Of a stretch of 64,000 nt of DNA, positions 7,820 to 15,554 are shown one piece after another. The translations under genes and the position numbers were made by a program. Location: contig NZ_AHIL01000049.1 in assembly GCF_000241525.1 (NCBI RefSeq), forward strand, positions 124,001 through 188,000, given 5' to 3'. The stretch's first letter is position 1. Each line of letters opens with the position of its first letter. The notes under the pieces were generated by a model that ran no database searches, was not told the origin of the DNA, and saw only the letters and a list, made by a program, of their open reading frames with translations. This stretch comes from Comamonas testosteroni ATCC 11996. Lineage in GTDB: Bacteria > Pseudomonadota > Gammaproteobacteria > Burkholderiales > Burkholderiaceae_C.

Positions 7820-8998
7820 TCAGTGCGCCTGGCGCTTGATCAGCCCCATGGTCTTGCCGATGATGCCCAGCATGACCTCGTCAGCACCGCCGCCTATCGA
7901 GCCCAGGCGCCCGTCGCGGTAAAGGCGCGAGACGCGGTTGTCCCAGGTGAAGCCCATACCACCCCAGAACTGCAGACAGGTGTCGGCCACTTCGCGCGTC
8001 AGCCGCCCCGACTTGAGCTTGGCCATGCTGGCCAGCTGCAGCGCATCCTGGCCCGCCATATACATCTGGGCAGCACGATAGGTCAGTGCCCGCAGGGCCT
8101 CGACTTCGGTCTGCAACTCGGCCAGCTTGAACTGCACCCATTGCTGATCAATCAGGGTGCTGCCGAACATCTGGCGCTGCTGCGCCCACTCGATGGTCTG
8201 CTGAATGCAATCCTCCATGGCGAGCAGGCCACTGGCCGATGCCCAGAGCCGCTCCTCCTGAAACTGCTGCATCTGATAGATGAAGCCCTGCCCCTCCTGC
8301 CCCACCAGATAGCGCTGCGGCACGCGCACCTCGTCAAAAAACAGCAGGCCCGTGTCCGAGGAGTTCATGCCGATCTTGCGCAGCTTCTGCGCCACTTCCA
8401 CGCCCTTGGTCAGCTTGCCGCGCGGGCCGTCACGCAGCGGCACCATGATGAGACTTTTATTCTTGTGCACCGGTCCATCGCCGGTGTTGACCAGCATGCA
8501 CATCCAATCCGCCTGAATGCTGTTGGTGATCCACATCTTCTGGCCGCTGATGACGTAGTCATCGCCATCCTTGCGGGCATGGCTTTTGATGCCCGATACA
8601 TCGCTGCCCGCACCGGGCTCGCTCACGCCTATGCAGCCCACCATATCGCCCGCAATGGCGGGAGCCAGGAACTGCTCGCGCAAGGCATCGCTGCCAAAGC
8701 GTGCCAGTGCGGGCGTGCACATATCGGTCTGCACACCAATGGCCATGGGCACGCCGCCGCAGCGGATATGGCCCAGTGTCTCGGCCATCATCAGGCTATA
8801 GGAATAGTCCAGACCCGAGCCGCCATAGGCTTCGGGCTTGGTCAGGCCCAGCAAGCCCAGATCGCCCAGACCCTTGAAGACCTGGTGTGCGGGAAAGATT
8901 TCCTCTTCCTCCCATGCGTCGACATAGGGATTGATCTTCTCGTCTATATAGCGCTTGAGGGTCTTGCGCACTTCCAGATGTTCATGGGTCCATTGCAT
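7820..8998 (-). CDS. Acyl-CoA dehydrogenase (AtuD-like)
   Basis: A 392-residue acyl-CoA dehydrogenase starting MQWTHEHLEVRKTLKRYIDE. Signatures are CIGVSEPGAGSDVSGIKS near residue 130, MWITNSIQADWMCMLV near 160, AQQRQMFGSTLIDQQWVQFKLAEL near 275, and CLQFWGGMGFTWDNRVSRLYRD near 345. The position of the MCAD catalytic Glu is Gly in IGGGADEVM, the pattern of isovaleryl/citronellyl-type enzymes. In the atu order the gene between carboxylase beta and the hydratase is atuD, citronellyl-CoA dehydrogenase, which makes geranyl-CoA for the carboxylase. That identity is inferred from synteny. It lies 51 bp after the carboxylase beta stop. Confidence 0.88.
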   Translation of the reverse strand: MQWTHEHLEVRKTLKRYIDEKINPYVDAWEEEEIFPAHQVFKGLGDLGLLGLTKPEAYGGSGLDYSYSLMMAETLGHIRCGGVPMAIGVQTDMCTPALARFGSDALREQFLAPAIAGDMVGCIGVSEPGAGSDVSGIKSHARKDGDDYVISGQKMWITNSIQADWMCMLVNTGDGPVHKNKSLIMVPLRDGPRGKLTKGVEVAQKLRKIGMNSSDTGLLFFDEVRVPQRYLVGQEGQGFIYQMQQFQEERLWASASGLLAMEDCIQQTIEWAQQRQMFGSTLIDQQWVQFKLAELQTEVEALRALTYRAAQMYMAGQDALQLASMAKLKSGRLTREVADTCLQFWGGMGFTWDNRVSRLYRDGRLGSIGGGADEVMLGIIGKTMGLIKRQAH

Positions 8999-9049
8999 GG
9001 CTTGTCTCCGTCGAGTCCTGTTTGGAAGAAAAAGGGAAGAGGTGCCGCA

Positions 9050-10693
9050 CTACATGCGCGCGACCCCGAACTGCATGGGACGCAAGGTGCGCTGCTGCGC
9101 TTCGTGCAAGGTCTGCAGGCAAAACGAGAGCACTTCGCGGGTGTCGCGCGGATCGATCACGCCGTCATCCAGCAGCAGCCCACTGGTCACCAGCGCATCG
9201 GCCTGGGCCTCGAACATGGCCACGATCTGGTCGTACTGCTTTTGCATCTGCTCGGCATCGACGGGCAAGCCCTTGCGTGCCATGGCAGCCTCGGTGACCT
9301 GACGCATGGTGCTGGCCGCCTGCTCGCCGCCCATCACCGCCGTCTTGGCGCCGGGCCAGCTGAACAGAAAGCGCGGTGCATAGCCGCGGCCGCACATTCC
9401 GTAGTTGCCCGCACCGAAGCTGGCCCCGCACTGGATGGTGATCTGCGGCACGCTGGCATTGGTCACGGCCTGAATCATCTTGCTGCCGTGCTTGATCATG
9501 CCGGCCTGCTCGCTGTCCTTGCCCACCATATAGCCCGTGGTGTTCTGCAGATAGATGATGGGATGACCGAGCTGGCACATCCATTGGATGAAATGCGCAG
9601 CCTTGTTGGCACCAGCCACATCGATGGGACCGTTGTTGGAGATCAGGCCCACGGCATGGCCCCCGATATGCGCCTGCGCACACAGCGTGGCCGCACCGTA
9701 GCCGGACTTGAACAGCAGCAGCTCGGAACCATCGACCAGCCGCGCCATGACTTCGTGCATATCCACTGGCTCGCGATGGTGCGCCGGCATCAGCCCCAAG
9801 AGCTCATCGGCCTCGTAACGCGGCTCGACGATTCCTGAACCAATAGCCTCCTGTTTGGATATATCAAGCGCTTCAGGCCTTTTCCACTGCAACAGCTGAG
9901 ACACCACAGCGCGCGCCATTCCCAGGGCATGGCGATCGTCCTCCGCCAGATACTCGCCCAGCCCCGAGACACTGGTGTGCATTTCGGCACCTCCCAGCTC
10001 TTCCTCGGTCGCGATCTCGCCGGTCGCCGCCTTGAGCAGGGGCGGCCCGGCCAGAAAGGCGCGCGAGCGACCGCGCACCATGATGACCACGTCCGACAAT
10101 CCGGGCATATAGGCACCGCCGGCCGTGCCCGAGCCATGCTGCACGGTGATGACAGGCAAACCTGCCGCCGACAACCGCGCCAGGTTGCGAAACAAGGCTC
10201 CGCCCATCACAAAGCCCTCGACGCGGTAGCGCATGAGATTGGCGCCTGCACTCTCCACCAGATGAATGAAGGGCAGCTGGTTCTGCAGCGCGATCTCCTG
10301 CACGCGCAGCATCTTGTCCAGGCCTTTTTCCTGGATGGCTCCCGCCTCGATGCCAGAGTCGCTGGCTACCACCATGCAGCGCACGCCGCTGACAAAGCCG
10401 ATGCCCGCCAGCATTCCGCCTCCGGGAACCGACTTGGCGGGGTCTTCCTGGTCCAGCATGAAACCCGCCAGCGTGCACAGCGGCAACCATGGCGTTCCTG
10501 CATCCAGCAGCAAGGCAACTCTCTCTCGCGGCAGCAACTGGCCGCGCTTTTCAAACTGCGGCTTGGCCCGCTGCGACGCCTGGGCCGCCCGCTGCTCCAG
10601 CTCTCGCAGCGCGGCGATGCGCGCCAGCGTGGCAGCCCGGCGCTGCTGCGCCTGTTCGCCGGCTGCATTCCATTGCGATGCAAAGACGCTCAT
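9050..10693 (-). CDS. Acyl-CoA carboxylase beta subunit (carboxyltransferase; AtuC/LiuB-like)
   Basis: A 547-residue carboxyltransferase. Typical parts are the N-terminal RERVALLLDAGTPW, the first oxyanion loop HGSGTAGGAYMPGLSD near residue 195, FLAGPPLLKAATGE near 224, and the second oxyanion loop CGASFGAGNYGMCGRGY near 435. It partners the biotin-carrying alpha subunit encoded three genes downstream to carboxylate a 2-enoyl-CoA at the gamma methyl or methylene group. Synteny with atuC supports geranyl-CoA or a similar isoprenoid substrate; methylcrotonyl-CoA is the alternative. The sequence LDISKQEAIGSG near residue 275 is encoded by a copy of the dispersed repeat, so part of this surface may be a lineage-specific insertion. 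The ATG overlaps the PECR-like SDR stop (ATGA). Confidence 0.9.
   Translation of the reverse strand: MSVFASQWNAAGEQAQQRRAATLARIAALRELEQRAAQASQRAKPQFEKRGQLLPRERVALLLDAGTPWLPLCTLAGFMLDQEDPAKSVPGGGMLAGIGFVSGVRCMVVASDSGIEAGAIQEKGLDKMLRVQEIALQNQLPFIHLVESAGANLMRYRVEGFVMGGALFRNLARLSAAGLPVITVQHGSGTAGGAYMPGLSDVVIMVRGRSRAFLAGPPLLKAATGEIATEEELGGAEMHTSVSGLGEYLAEDDRHALGMARAVVSQLLQWKRPEALDISKQEAIGSGIVEPRYEADELLGLMPAHHREPVDMHEVMARLVDGSELLLFKSGYGAATLCAQAHIGGHAVGLISNNGPIDVAGANKAAHFIQWMCQLGHPIIYLQNTTGYMVGKDSEQAGMIKHGSKMIQAVTNASVPQITIQCGASFGAGNYGMCGRGYAPRFLFSWPGAKTAVMGGEQAASTMRQVTEAAMARKGLPVDAEQMQKQYDQIVAMFEAQADALVTSGLLLDDGVIDPRDTREVLSFCLQTLHEAQQRTLRPMQFGVARM
9842..9886. repeat. Dispersed short repeat, in-frame copy inside carboxylase beta gene
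   Basis: The sequence AATAGCCTCCTG followed by ATCAAGCGCTTCAGGC resembles the repeats at 3775-3826 and 31165-31216. Here it lies in coding sequence and keeps the frame open. It is the most diverged of the three, so its membership is less sure. Confidence 0.45.
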
Positions 10694-11580
10694 GACTGAA
10701 ACACCTTGGGAGTCTGGTAGAGAGAAAAGCCGTCAAAGGCACGCACTGCGCCGCGCTGCTGCACCTCGGCGCTGGCAGCCACCGTGCCCATGCCCATGCG
10801 CACCTGGGGACGGGCACCGTCGACGCGCAAAACCGTGCCGCTGATGAAACTGGCTGCGGGACTGAGCAAAAACACGATGGAGGCGGAAACCTCGGCCTCG
10901 TTGCCAAAGCGCCCAGCCGGCACGGTAGCGGGCATCTTTCGCAACATGGCAGCCGCTTCGGGTGGGTATTGATCCATGCCGCTGGAGGCGATGTAGCCGG
11001 GTGCAATGGCATTCACACGCACGCCATGGGATGCCCATTCCGCAGCCGCCGTCTCGGTCAAGCTGACCATGCCCGCTCGCGCCGCACCGCTGTGCCCCAT
11101 GCCCGGCATCGAGCCCCACATGTCGGCCACCATGTTGACGATGGAGCCACCATGCTCTGCCATGTGTTGCACAAAGCATTCGCGCGCCATCAGAAAGCCG
11201 CCTGTGAGATTGGTGTCCAGCACGGCCTGCCAGCCCTTGGCTCCGATGCTGGCCAGGGGCGCGATGTACTGCCCACCCGCGTTATTGACCAGGGCGTCGA
11301 TGCGCCCGTGGCGGGCCAGAACCTCGGCCACCAGCGCTTTGACGGCAGCCTCATCCCGTATATCCGCTCTGTGCCAGCTGACTCTATCCTCAGGTACTCC
11401 GACCTGCTGCAGCTCGGCTTGAACCGCAGCCAGCTTGTCCTGATTGCGTCCCACCAGGGCGACTGTGGCCCCCAGGGATGCGAGCTCGTGCGCAACACAG
11501 CGACCGATTCCCGAGCCGCTACCGGTCACCACAACCACCTGCCCCGCAAACAGTGCGGCACGGAATACGGATTGGTACAT
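10690..11580 (-). CDS. SDR family protein, PECR-like trans-2-enoyl-CoA reductase (AtuB-like)
   Basis: A 296-residue SDR. The cofactor loop TGSGSGIGRCVAHELASLG lies near residue 20 and NNAGGQYIAP near 100. The active-site region reads MGHSGAARAGMVSLTE: both the Tyr and the Lys of the normal YxxxK motif are replaced. The same HSGAARAG motif and the following VRVNAIAPGYI and FLLSPAASFISG are what I remember of mammalian peroxisomal trans-2-enoyl-CoA reductase (PECR). Reduction of a 2-enoyl-CoA is therefore the likely reaction. It is the first structural gene after the TetR regulator, whose stop overlaps this ATG (TGATG). A PECR-type SDR at this position matches atuB. Confidence 0.82.
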   Translation of the reverse strand: MYQSVFRAALFAGQVVVVTGSGSGIGRCVAHELASLGATVALVGRNQDKLAAVQAELQQVGVPEDRVSWHRADIRDEAAVKALVAEVLARHGRIDALVNNAGGQYIAPLASIGAKGWQAVLDTNLTGGFLMARECFVQHMAEHGGSIVNMVADMWGSMPGMGHSGAARAGMVSLTETAAAEWASHGVRVNAIAPGYIASSGMDQYPPEAAAMLRKMPATVPAGRFGNEAEVSASIVFLLSPAASFISGTVLRVDGARPQVRMGMGTVAASAEVQQRGAVRAFDGFSLYQTPKVFQS

Positions 11581-12239
11581 CAACGCTCTCCAATGAATAA
11601 GGCCAGGGCTTGCTCGGTAAGCTCATCCAGCGTCAGCCCACGGCCCTCGGTAAACCATTGAGCCGTCCAGTTCAGCGCACCGAAGATCAACAGGCGTGCA
11701 ATCTCGGGACTTGCCTTGAGCTTTCCCGTGTGGTGAAGGGCCTGCAGTGCGGGCATCCACTGCGCCTCGTATTCGTCTTTTTGCGCTCCCACATCCACGC
11801 GCTGCTCATCACTGAGCAGTCTCCATTCGTACAGCATGACGGGAATGAAGTCACTCTCCGGGCCGACCATGATCTGCAGGTGATTGCGCACCAGGGACCG
11901 CAGGCGCTGCACACCGCTGGCACGCGCCGTCAGCCCATCCAGTGCAGCGGCCTGGCTGGCGGCAGCCTGTGCCATTCCATCGCGCATGACCGCATGCAGG
12001 ATGGCCTCCTTGCTCTCGAAAAAATAGAACAGGGAACCTGGCTGCATACCTGCAGCTGCAGCGATATCGCGTGTGCTGGTGCCATGAAATCCGCGCTGCC
12101 TGAACAGCTGCGCCGCGACCTTCACCAGTTCGCCACGACGCATGCTTTCATTGCGCTCATCGGCCGATTTCGGAGGCCTGCCTCGACCGCGCTTTTTTTC
12201 CATGACTGCTTCATGACTTATTTGCATGAGATGCAGCAT
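11580..12239 (-). CDS. TetR/AcrR family transcriptional regulator
   Basis: A 219-residue TetR-type repressor. After a basic stretch (EKKRGRGRPPK) the N-terminal helix-turn-helix reads AAQLFRQRGFHGTSTRDIAAAAG, then GSLFYFFESKEAIL, the standard helices 1-4. The C-terminal part is the variable ligand domain, probably sensing an acyl-CoA or acid of the pathway. Start: the ATG at 12239 has AAGG five bases upstream; TTG at 12263 and ATG at 12203 are alternatives. Its stop overlaps the start of the enoyl-CoA reductase gene, so regulator and pathway are co-transcribed. A 10-bp inverted repeat just upstream (12251-12284) is the likely operator. In Pseudomonas the atu cluster is also controlled by a TetR regulator, AtuR. 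Confidence 0.85.
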   Translation of the reverse strand: MLHLMQISHEAVMEKKRGRGRPPKSADERNESMRRGELVKVAAQLFRQRGFHGTSTRDIAAAAGMQPGSLFYFFESKEAILHAVMRDGMAQAAASQAAALDGLTARASGVQRLRSLVRNHLQIMVGPESDFIPVMLYEWRLLSDEQRVDVGAQKDEYEAQWMPALQALHHTGKLKASPEIARLLIFGALNWTAQWFTEGRGLTLDELTEQALALFIGER

Positions 12240-12250
12240 ATCGGCCTTTT

Positions 12251-12284
12251 TTATTTTTACCAATCATTTGCTCTGTAAAAATAA
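12251..12284. promoter_or_regulatory. Inverted repeat, probable TetR operator
   Basis: Arms TTATTTTTAC (12251-12260) and GTAAAAATAA (12275-12284) are perfect reverse complements separated by 14 bases. The site is AT-rich in a GC-rich region and lies directly upstream of the TetR gene that heads the leftward operon. Binding by this TetR protein is inferred from position. Confidence 0.65.
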
Positions 12285-12315
12285 CTAGGGCTTTCACGCA
12301 AGGGTTTTCAAGCAA

Positions 12316-13335
12316 TCAGCTCTCGAGCGGCCTGGCGCGGTAAAGGCCAGGAGAGCTGCCCGTCCAGCCCTTGAATGCACGTTGAAACGCCGCCGCGTCG
12401 GCGAACCCCAGATCTGCCGCCAGCTCTGTAAAGCTGACTTTGCTGGTCCCCAGCCGAGAGACCGCGATGTCTCGGCGAAGCTCATCTTTGATGGCCTGAA
12501 AGGACGTGCCTGCAGCAGCCAGCTTGCGCTGCAGCGTGGGGGCGGACATGTTCAGCTCGGCGGCCGTAGCTTCCAGTCCTGCCCACTGCGGACGCGACTG
12601 CAGCAAATGGGCATGCACCCGGGCATCCACCCCTTCTCCGGTACGCGGCGGCATGATGGCCGCCGCCGGCCAGCTGGCCACAAAGGTCTGCAAAGCCTGC
12701 TCGTCGCGGCTGCAGACACGGGCGAGCTTGCGCGCATCAAACCAGAATGCCGAAAACGGCAGGCCGAAATGCAGAGGCGCAGGAAAGGTGTCGCCGTAGT
12801 CGTTGGCGTAATCGGGCTGCCCGAAGGCAAAGTCAAAGTACTGCACCTTGAGCGTACCGCCCATCAGCCAGGCAGTAAGCCGCCACAGCACACGCAGGGA
12901 AAACTCATAGAGGAAATTGGGCAGCGGCTCATCCTCCACCGGGCGCAGCACAATGCCAGCCAGCGCTCCATCACGCACCAGTTGCACATCCACCTGGTCC
13001 TGCAGCAGCACATGGGCCTGGCACATGCGCTGCAGCGCGGTCTCCATTCCGTGCCCTGAAAGGGCCTGACGCGCAATCAGCTCCAGACTGCCGCGCTTGA
13101 GCGGTCTGGAGAACTGGCACATGGCCTCGTCTCCCAGCATCTCCACCACTCGCCACATCAGCGCCACATACTGGTCTGCCGTGACTCTGGCGCCTTCCTG
13201 CACCAACAGCAAAGGGGCTATGCCTGCACGCAGCAGCAGCTCCTCGCAGTCATGCCCTCGTCTTCTCACCCCGGCAGCAATACCCCGCACCAATGCCATG
13301 GAGATCGTAAAAGGAACGATAGAAGCAGCAGCCAT
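12316..13335 (-). CDS. AraC family transcriptional regulator (arabinose-binding-like N-terminus)
   Basis: A 339-residue regulator. The N-terminal part (MAAASIVPFTISMALVRGIA onwards) has the layout of the AraC subgroup with a degenerate ligand domain (OruR/ArgR-like). The C-terminal helix-turn-helix domain reads AAELNMSAPTLQRKLAAAG then FTELAADLGFADAAAFQRAFKGWTG, ending SPGLYRAR. The ATG at 13335 has AAGGTGA nine bases upstream; the frame is open to 13503 but overlaps the divergent promoter region, so the shorter start is preferred. It is divergent from the thiolase operon (125 bp between starts) and lies upstream of the TetR operon in the same direction, so it probably activates the rightward beta-oxidation operon. 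Confidence 0.88.
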   Translation of the reverse strand: MAAASIVPFTISMALVRGIAAGVRRRGHDCEELLLRAGIAPLLLVQEGARVTADQYVALMWRVVEMLGDEAMCQFSRPLKRGSLELIARQALSGHGMETALQRMCQAHVLLQDQVDVQLVRDGALAGIVLRPVEDEPLPNFLYEFSLRVLWRLTAWLMGGTLKVQYFDFAFGQPDYANDYGDTFPAPLHFGLPFSAFWFDARKLARVCSRDEQALQTFVASWPAAAIMPPRTGEGVDARVHAHLLQSRPQWAGLEATAAELNMSAPTLQRKLAAAGTSFQAIKDELRRDIAVSRLGTSKVSFTELAADLGFADAAAFQRAFKGWTGSSPGLYRARPLES

Positions 13336-13460
13336 GAAAAGATCACCTTGAGGTCTTATGACATACGAAAGATGCGCTCGGCAATGGGTTTGCGCATCGG
13401 TAAATCCTACGATGGCTCTCATTGCTCGACACCTGTTTGCCACTTTCCCAAGGAGCCCCC

Positions 13461-14645
13461 ATGAGTCGCGATGTGTTTGTTGCCGGCGTAGGCATGATTC
13501 CATTTGCCAAGCCCGGAAAGAGTGATCCCTACTTCCAGATGGGCTCCAGCGCCACGTCCCTGGCGCTGGCAGATGCGGGCCTCGCGTATGACGCAGTGCA
13601 GCAAGCCTATGTGGGCTATGTCTACGGTGACTCCACCTCCGGCCAGAGAGCGCTGTATGAGGTGGGCATGTCCGGCATTCCCATCGTCAACGTCAACAAC
13701 AACTGCTCTACCGGCTCTACCGCACTGTTCCTGGCACGCCAGGCCGTGGCCAGCGGCGCTGCAGACTGCGTGCTGGCCCTGGGGTTCGAACAGATGACCC
13801 CCGGCGCACTGGGCTCGGTCTTCAGCGACCGGCCCAGCCCCTTTGACCGATTCGAAGCGGAAACCGATGCCCTGGTCGGCGACAACGGCGTGCCACTGGC
13901 CCTGCGCTACTTCGGCGGAGCAGGCAAGGCGCATATGGAACAGTACGGCACGCAGCTTTCCACCTTCGCCAAGATCCGCGCCAAGGCCAGCCGCCATGCG
14001 GCGCACAATCCCCTGGCCCTGTTCCGCACCGAGGTTACGGAGGAAGAGGTCATGGCCTCCCCCGTGATGTGGCCCGGCGTGATGACCCGGCTCATGGCCT
14101 GCCCACCCACCTGTGGCGCGGCCGCCGCCCTGCTGGTGTCCGAAGCCTATGCGCTCAAGCATGGCCTGGATCACAGCGTGCGCATCCGCGCCCAGTCCAT
14201 GACCACGGACAGCCCCAGGACCTTCGAGGCTCACGATATGCGCGAAGTAGTGGGCTTCAGCATGGCACAGGACGCTGCGCGCCAGGTCTATGAGCAGGCG
14301 GGCATCAGTCCCCAGGACGTGGACGTGGTGGAGCTGCATGACTGCTTTGCGCAAAACGAACTGCTGACCTACGAAGCCCTGGGCCTGTGCCCCGTGGGCG
14401 GCGCGGAAAAGTTTGTCTGCGACGGCGACAACACCTACGGCGGCAAGTTCGTGACCAATCCGTCGGGCGGTCTGCTATCTAAAGGCCATCCATTAGGTGC
14501 CACGGGACTTGCGCAGTGCACAGAACTGGTTCAGCAACTGCGTGGCCGCGCCGACCAGCGGCAGGTTGCCAATGCCCGCCTGGCGCTGCAGCACAACCTC
14601 GGACTGGGCGGTGCGTGCGTGGTGACTTTGTACGAACGCGTCTGA
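13461..14645 (+). CDS. Thiolase family protein (SCP-x / lipid-transfer-protein type)
   Basis: A 394-residue thiolase of the sterol-carrier-protein-x type. The nucleophile Cys lies in VNNNCSTGSTALFLARQ near residue 83, an ELHDCFAQNE motif near 290, and the C-terminal His in NPSGGLLSKGHPLGATG near 343. The second Cys/His pattern differs from the GGGxCIGxGxGxA of FadA-type thiolases, as usual for this subgroup; the corresponding end reads GLGGACVVTLYE. It should cleave 3-ketoacyl-CoA with CoA, often for branched or sterol-derived chains. Start: ATG 13461, with AGGAG at 13451-13455; the frame is open further upstream but without similarity. It is the first gene of the rightward operon. Confidence 0.9.
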   Translation: MSRDVFVAGVGMIPFAKPGKSDPYFQMGSSATSLALADAGLAYDAVQQAYVGYVYGDSTSGQRALYEVGMSGIPIVNVNNNCSTGSTALFLARQAVASGAADCVLALGFEQMTPGALGSVFSDRPSPFDRFEAETDALVGDNGVPLALRYFGGAGKAHMEQYGTQLSTFAKIRAKASRHAAHNPLALFRTEVTEEEVMASPVMWPGVMTRLMACPPTCGAAAALLVSEAYALKHGLDHSVRIRAQSMTTDSPRTFEAHDMREVVGFSMAQDAARQVYEQAGISPQDVDVVELHDCFAQNELLTYEALGLCPVGGAEKFVCDGDNTYGGKFVTNPSGGLLSKGHPLGATGLAQCTELVQQLRGRADQRQVANARLALQHNLGLGGACVVTLYERV

Positions 14646-14655
14646 AAGGCTTCGC

Positions 14656-15096
14656 ATGATTGACAAAAAATGGATAGGGTCTGAACTGCCCACGTCCGAG
14701 CTGAGTATTGACCGCAGCCGCCTGCGTTTTTTTGCCAAAGCCATTGGCGAGACCAGCCCCCTCTATACCGATGTGACTGTCGCGCGCAATGCGGGCTATG
14801 CCGACCTGCCTGCACCGCCCACTTTTCTGTTCGCCGCAGAACTGGACAGCGGCGCCAGCGACCAGCTGCTGCAAAAGCTGGAGGTACCGATTGCCAAAAT
14901 TTTGCATGGCGAGCAAAGCTTTTGCTACTACCAGAGCGCCTGTGCGGGAGACACCATCACCGTGCGCTCCAGGGTGGATGACATCTATGACAAGAAAAAT
15001 GGTGCATTGGAGTTCATCGTGAAGTCATCACGCGCCACCAACCAGCACGACCAGCTTGTGGCGGAAATGCGCACAGTCATCGTGGTGCGCAACTGA
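14656..15096 (+). CDS. MaoC N-terminal-type dehydratase subunit (FAS1-like hot-dog protein)
   Basis: A 146-residue single hot-dog domain protein. IDRSRLRFFAKAIGETSPLYTD near residue 18 and LPAPPTFLFAAELD near 51 are characteristic of the MaoC_dehydrat_N family. Such proteins lack the catalytic Asp-His pair and form a heterodimer with a MaoC domain partner. The partner is encoded 14 bp downstream. Together they should hydrate a 2-enoyl-CoA, a layout seen for bulky substrates such as steroid side chains. It starts 10 bp after the thiolase stop. Confidence 0.85.
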   Translation: MIDKKWIGSELPTSELSIDRSRLRFFAKAIGETSPLYTDVTVARNAGYADLPAPPTFLFAAELDSGASDQLLQKLEVPIAKILHGEQSFCYYQSACAGDTITVRSRVDDIYDKKNGALEFIVKSSRATNQHDQLVAEMRTVIVVRN

Positions 15097-15110
15097 GGAA
15101 ATCAGACAAG

Positions 15111-15524
15111 ATGAAGACTCCTCGTTTTGATGAGATTCAGGTGGGAGACACCCTGCCCGCATTGAATCTTCCGCCCATCAGCCGCACAACTCTGGCCTTG
15201 TTTGCAGGCGCCTCTGGCGATCACAACCCCATTCATATCGATACCGACTTTGCCCGCAAGGCCGGTATGCCCGATGTCTTTGCGCAGGGAATGCTGAGCA
15301 TGGCATGGCTGGGCCGTCTCATCACTCAATGGGTACCTCAGTCACAGCTGCGCCGCTTCGACGTGCGCTTTCAGGGCATTACCCATCTGGCCAATGCGAT
15401 CTCGTGCACGGGCCGCGTTGTGGAAAAGCGCGATGCAGATCGCAGCGTCCGCATCGAGGTGCAAAGCAGCAACCAGCATGGCCAGACCAAGATCGCGGGC
15501 GATGCCTGGATCAGATTGTTCTGA
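15111..15524 (+). CDS. MaoC-like enoyl-CoA hydratase, catalytic subunit
   Basis: A 137-residue R-specific hydratase-type hot-dog protein. The hydratase-2 motif is complete: FAGASGDHNPIHIDTDFARKAG near residues 31-52, with Asp and His as the catalytic pair. It ends with the AWIRLF strand. It is expected to pair with the preceding MaoC_dehydrat_N-type protein to hydrate a 2-enoyl-CoA to a 3-hydroxyacyl-CoA. Both are small separate genes instead of one fused two-hot-dog protein. The SDR gene that follows could oxidise the product. Confidence 0.9.
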   Translation: MKTPRFDEIQVGDTLPALNLPPISRTTLALFAGASGDHNPIHIDTDFARKAGMPDVFAQGMLSMAWLGRLITQWVPQSQLRRFDVRFQGITHLANAISCTGRVVEKRDADRSVRIEVQSSNQHGQTKIAGDAWIRLF

Positions 15525-15554
15525 GAACGTATTGACGCACCCAAGGAGACAGCA

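Noticed and set aside
7808..9838. Plus-strand open frame of 676 codons
   Set aside because: It spans two minus-strand genes (ACAD and carboxylase beta) with clear families; composition is that of a shadow.
13336..13460. AraC-type direct repeats CGGCAA and CGGTAA 19 bases apart in the divergent promoter region
   Set aside because: The half-sites are short and the match to a -35/-10 pair is poor, so this could be chance.
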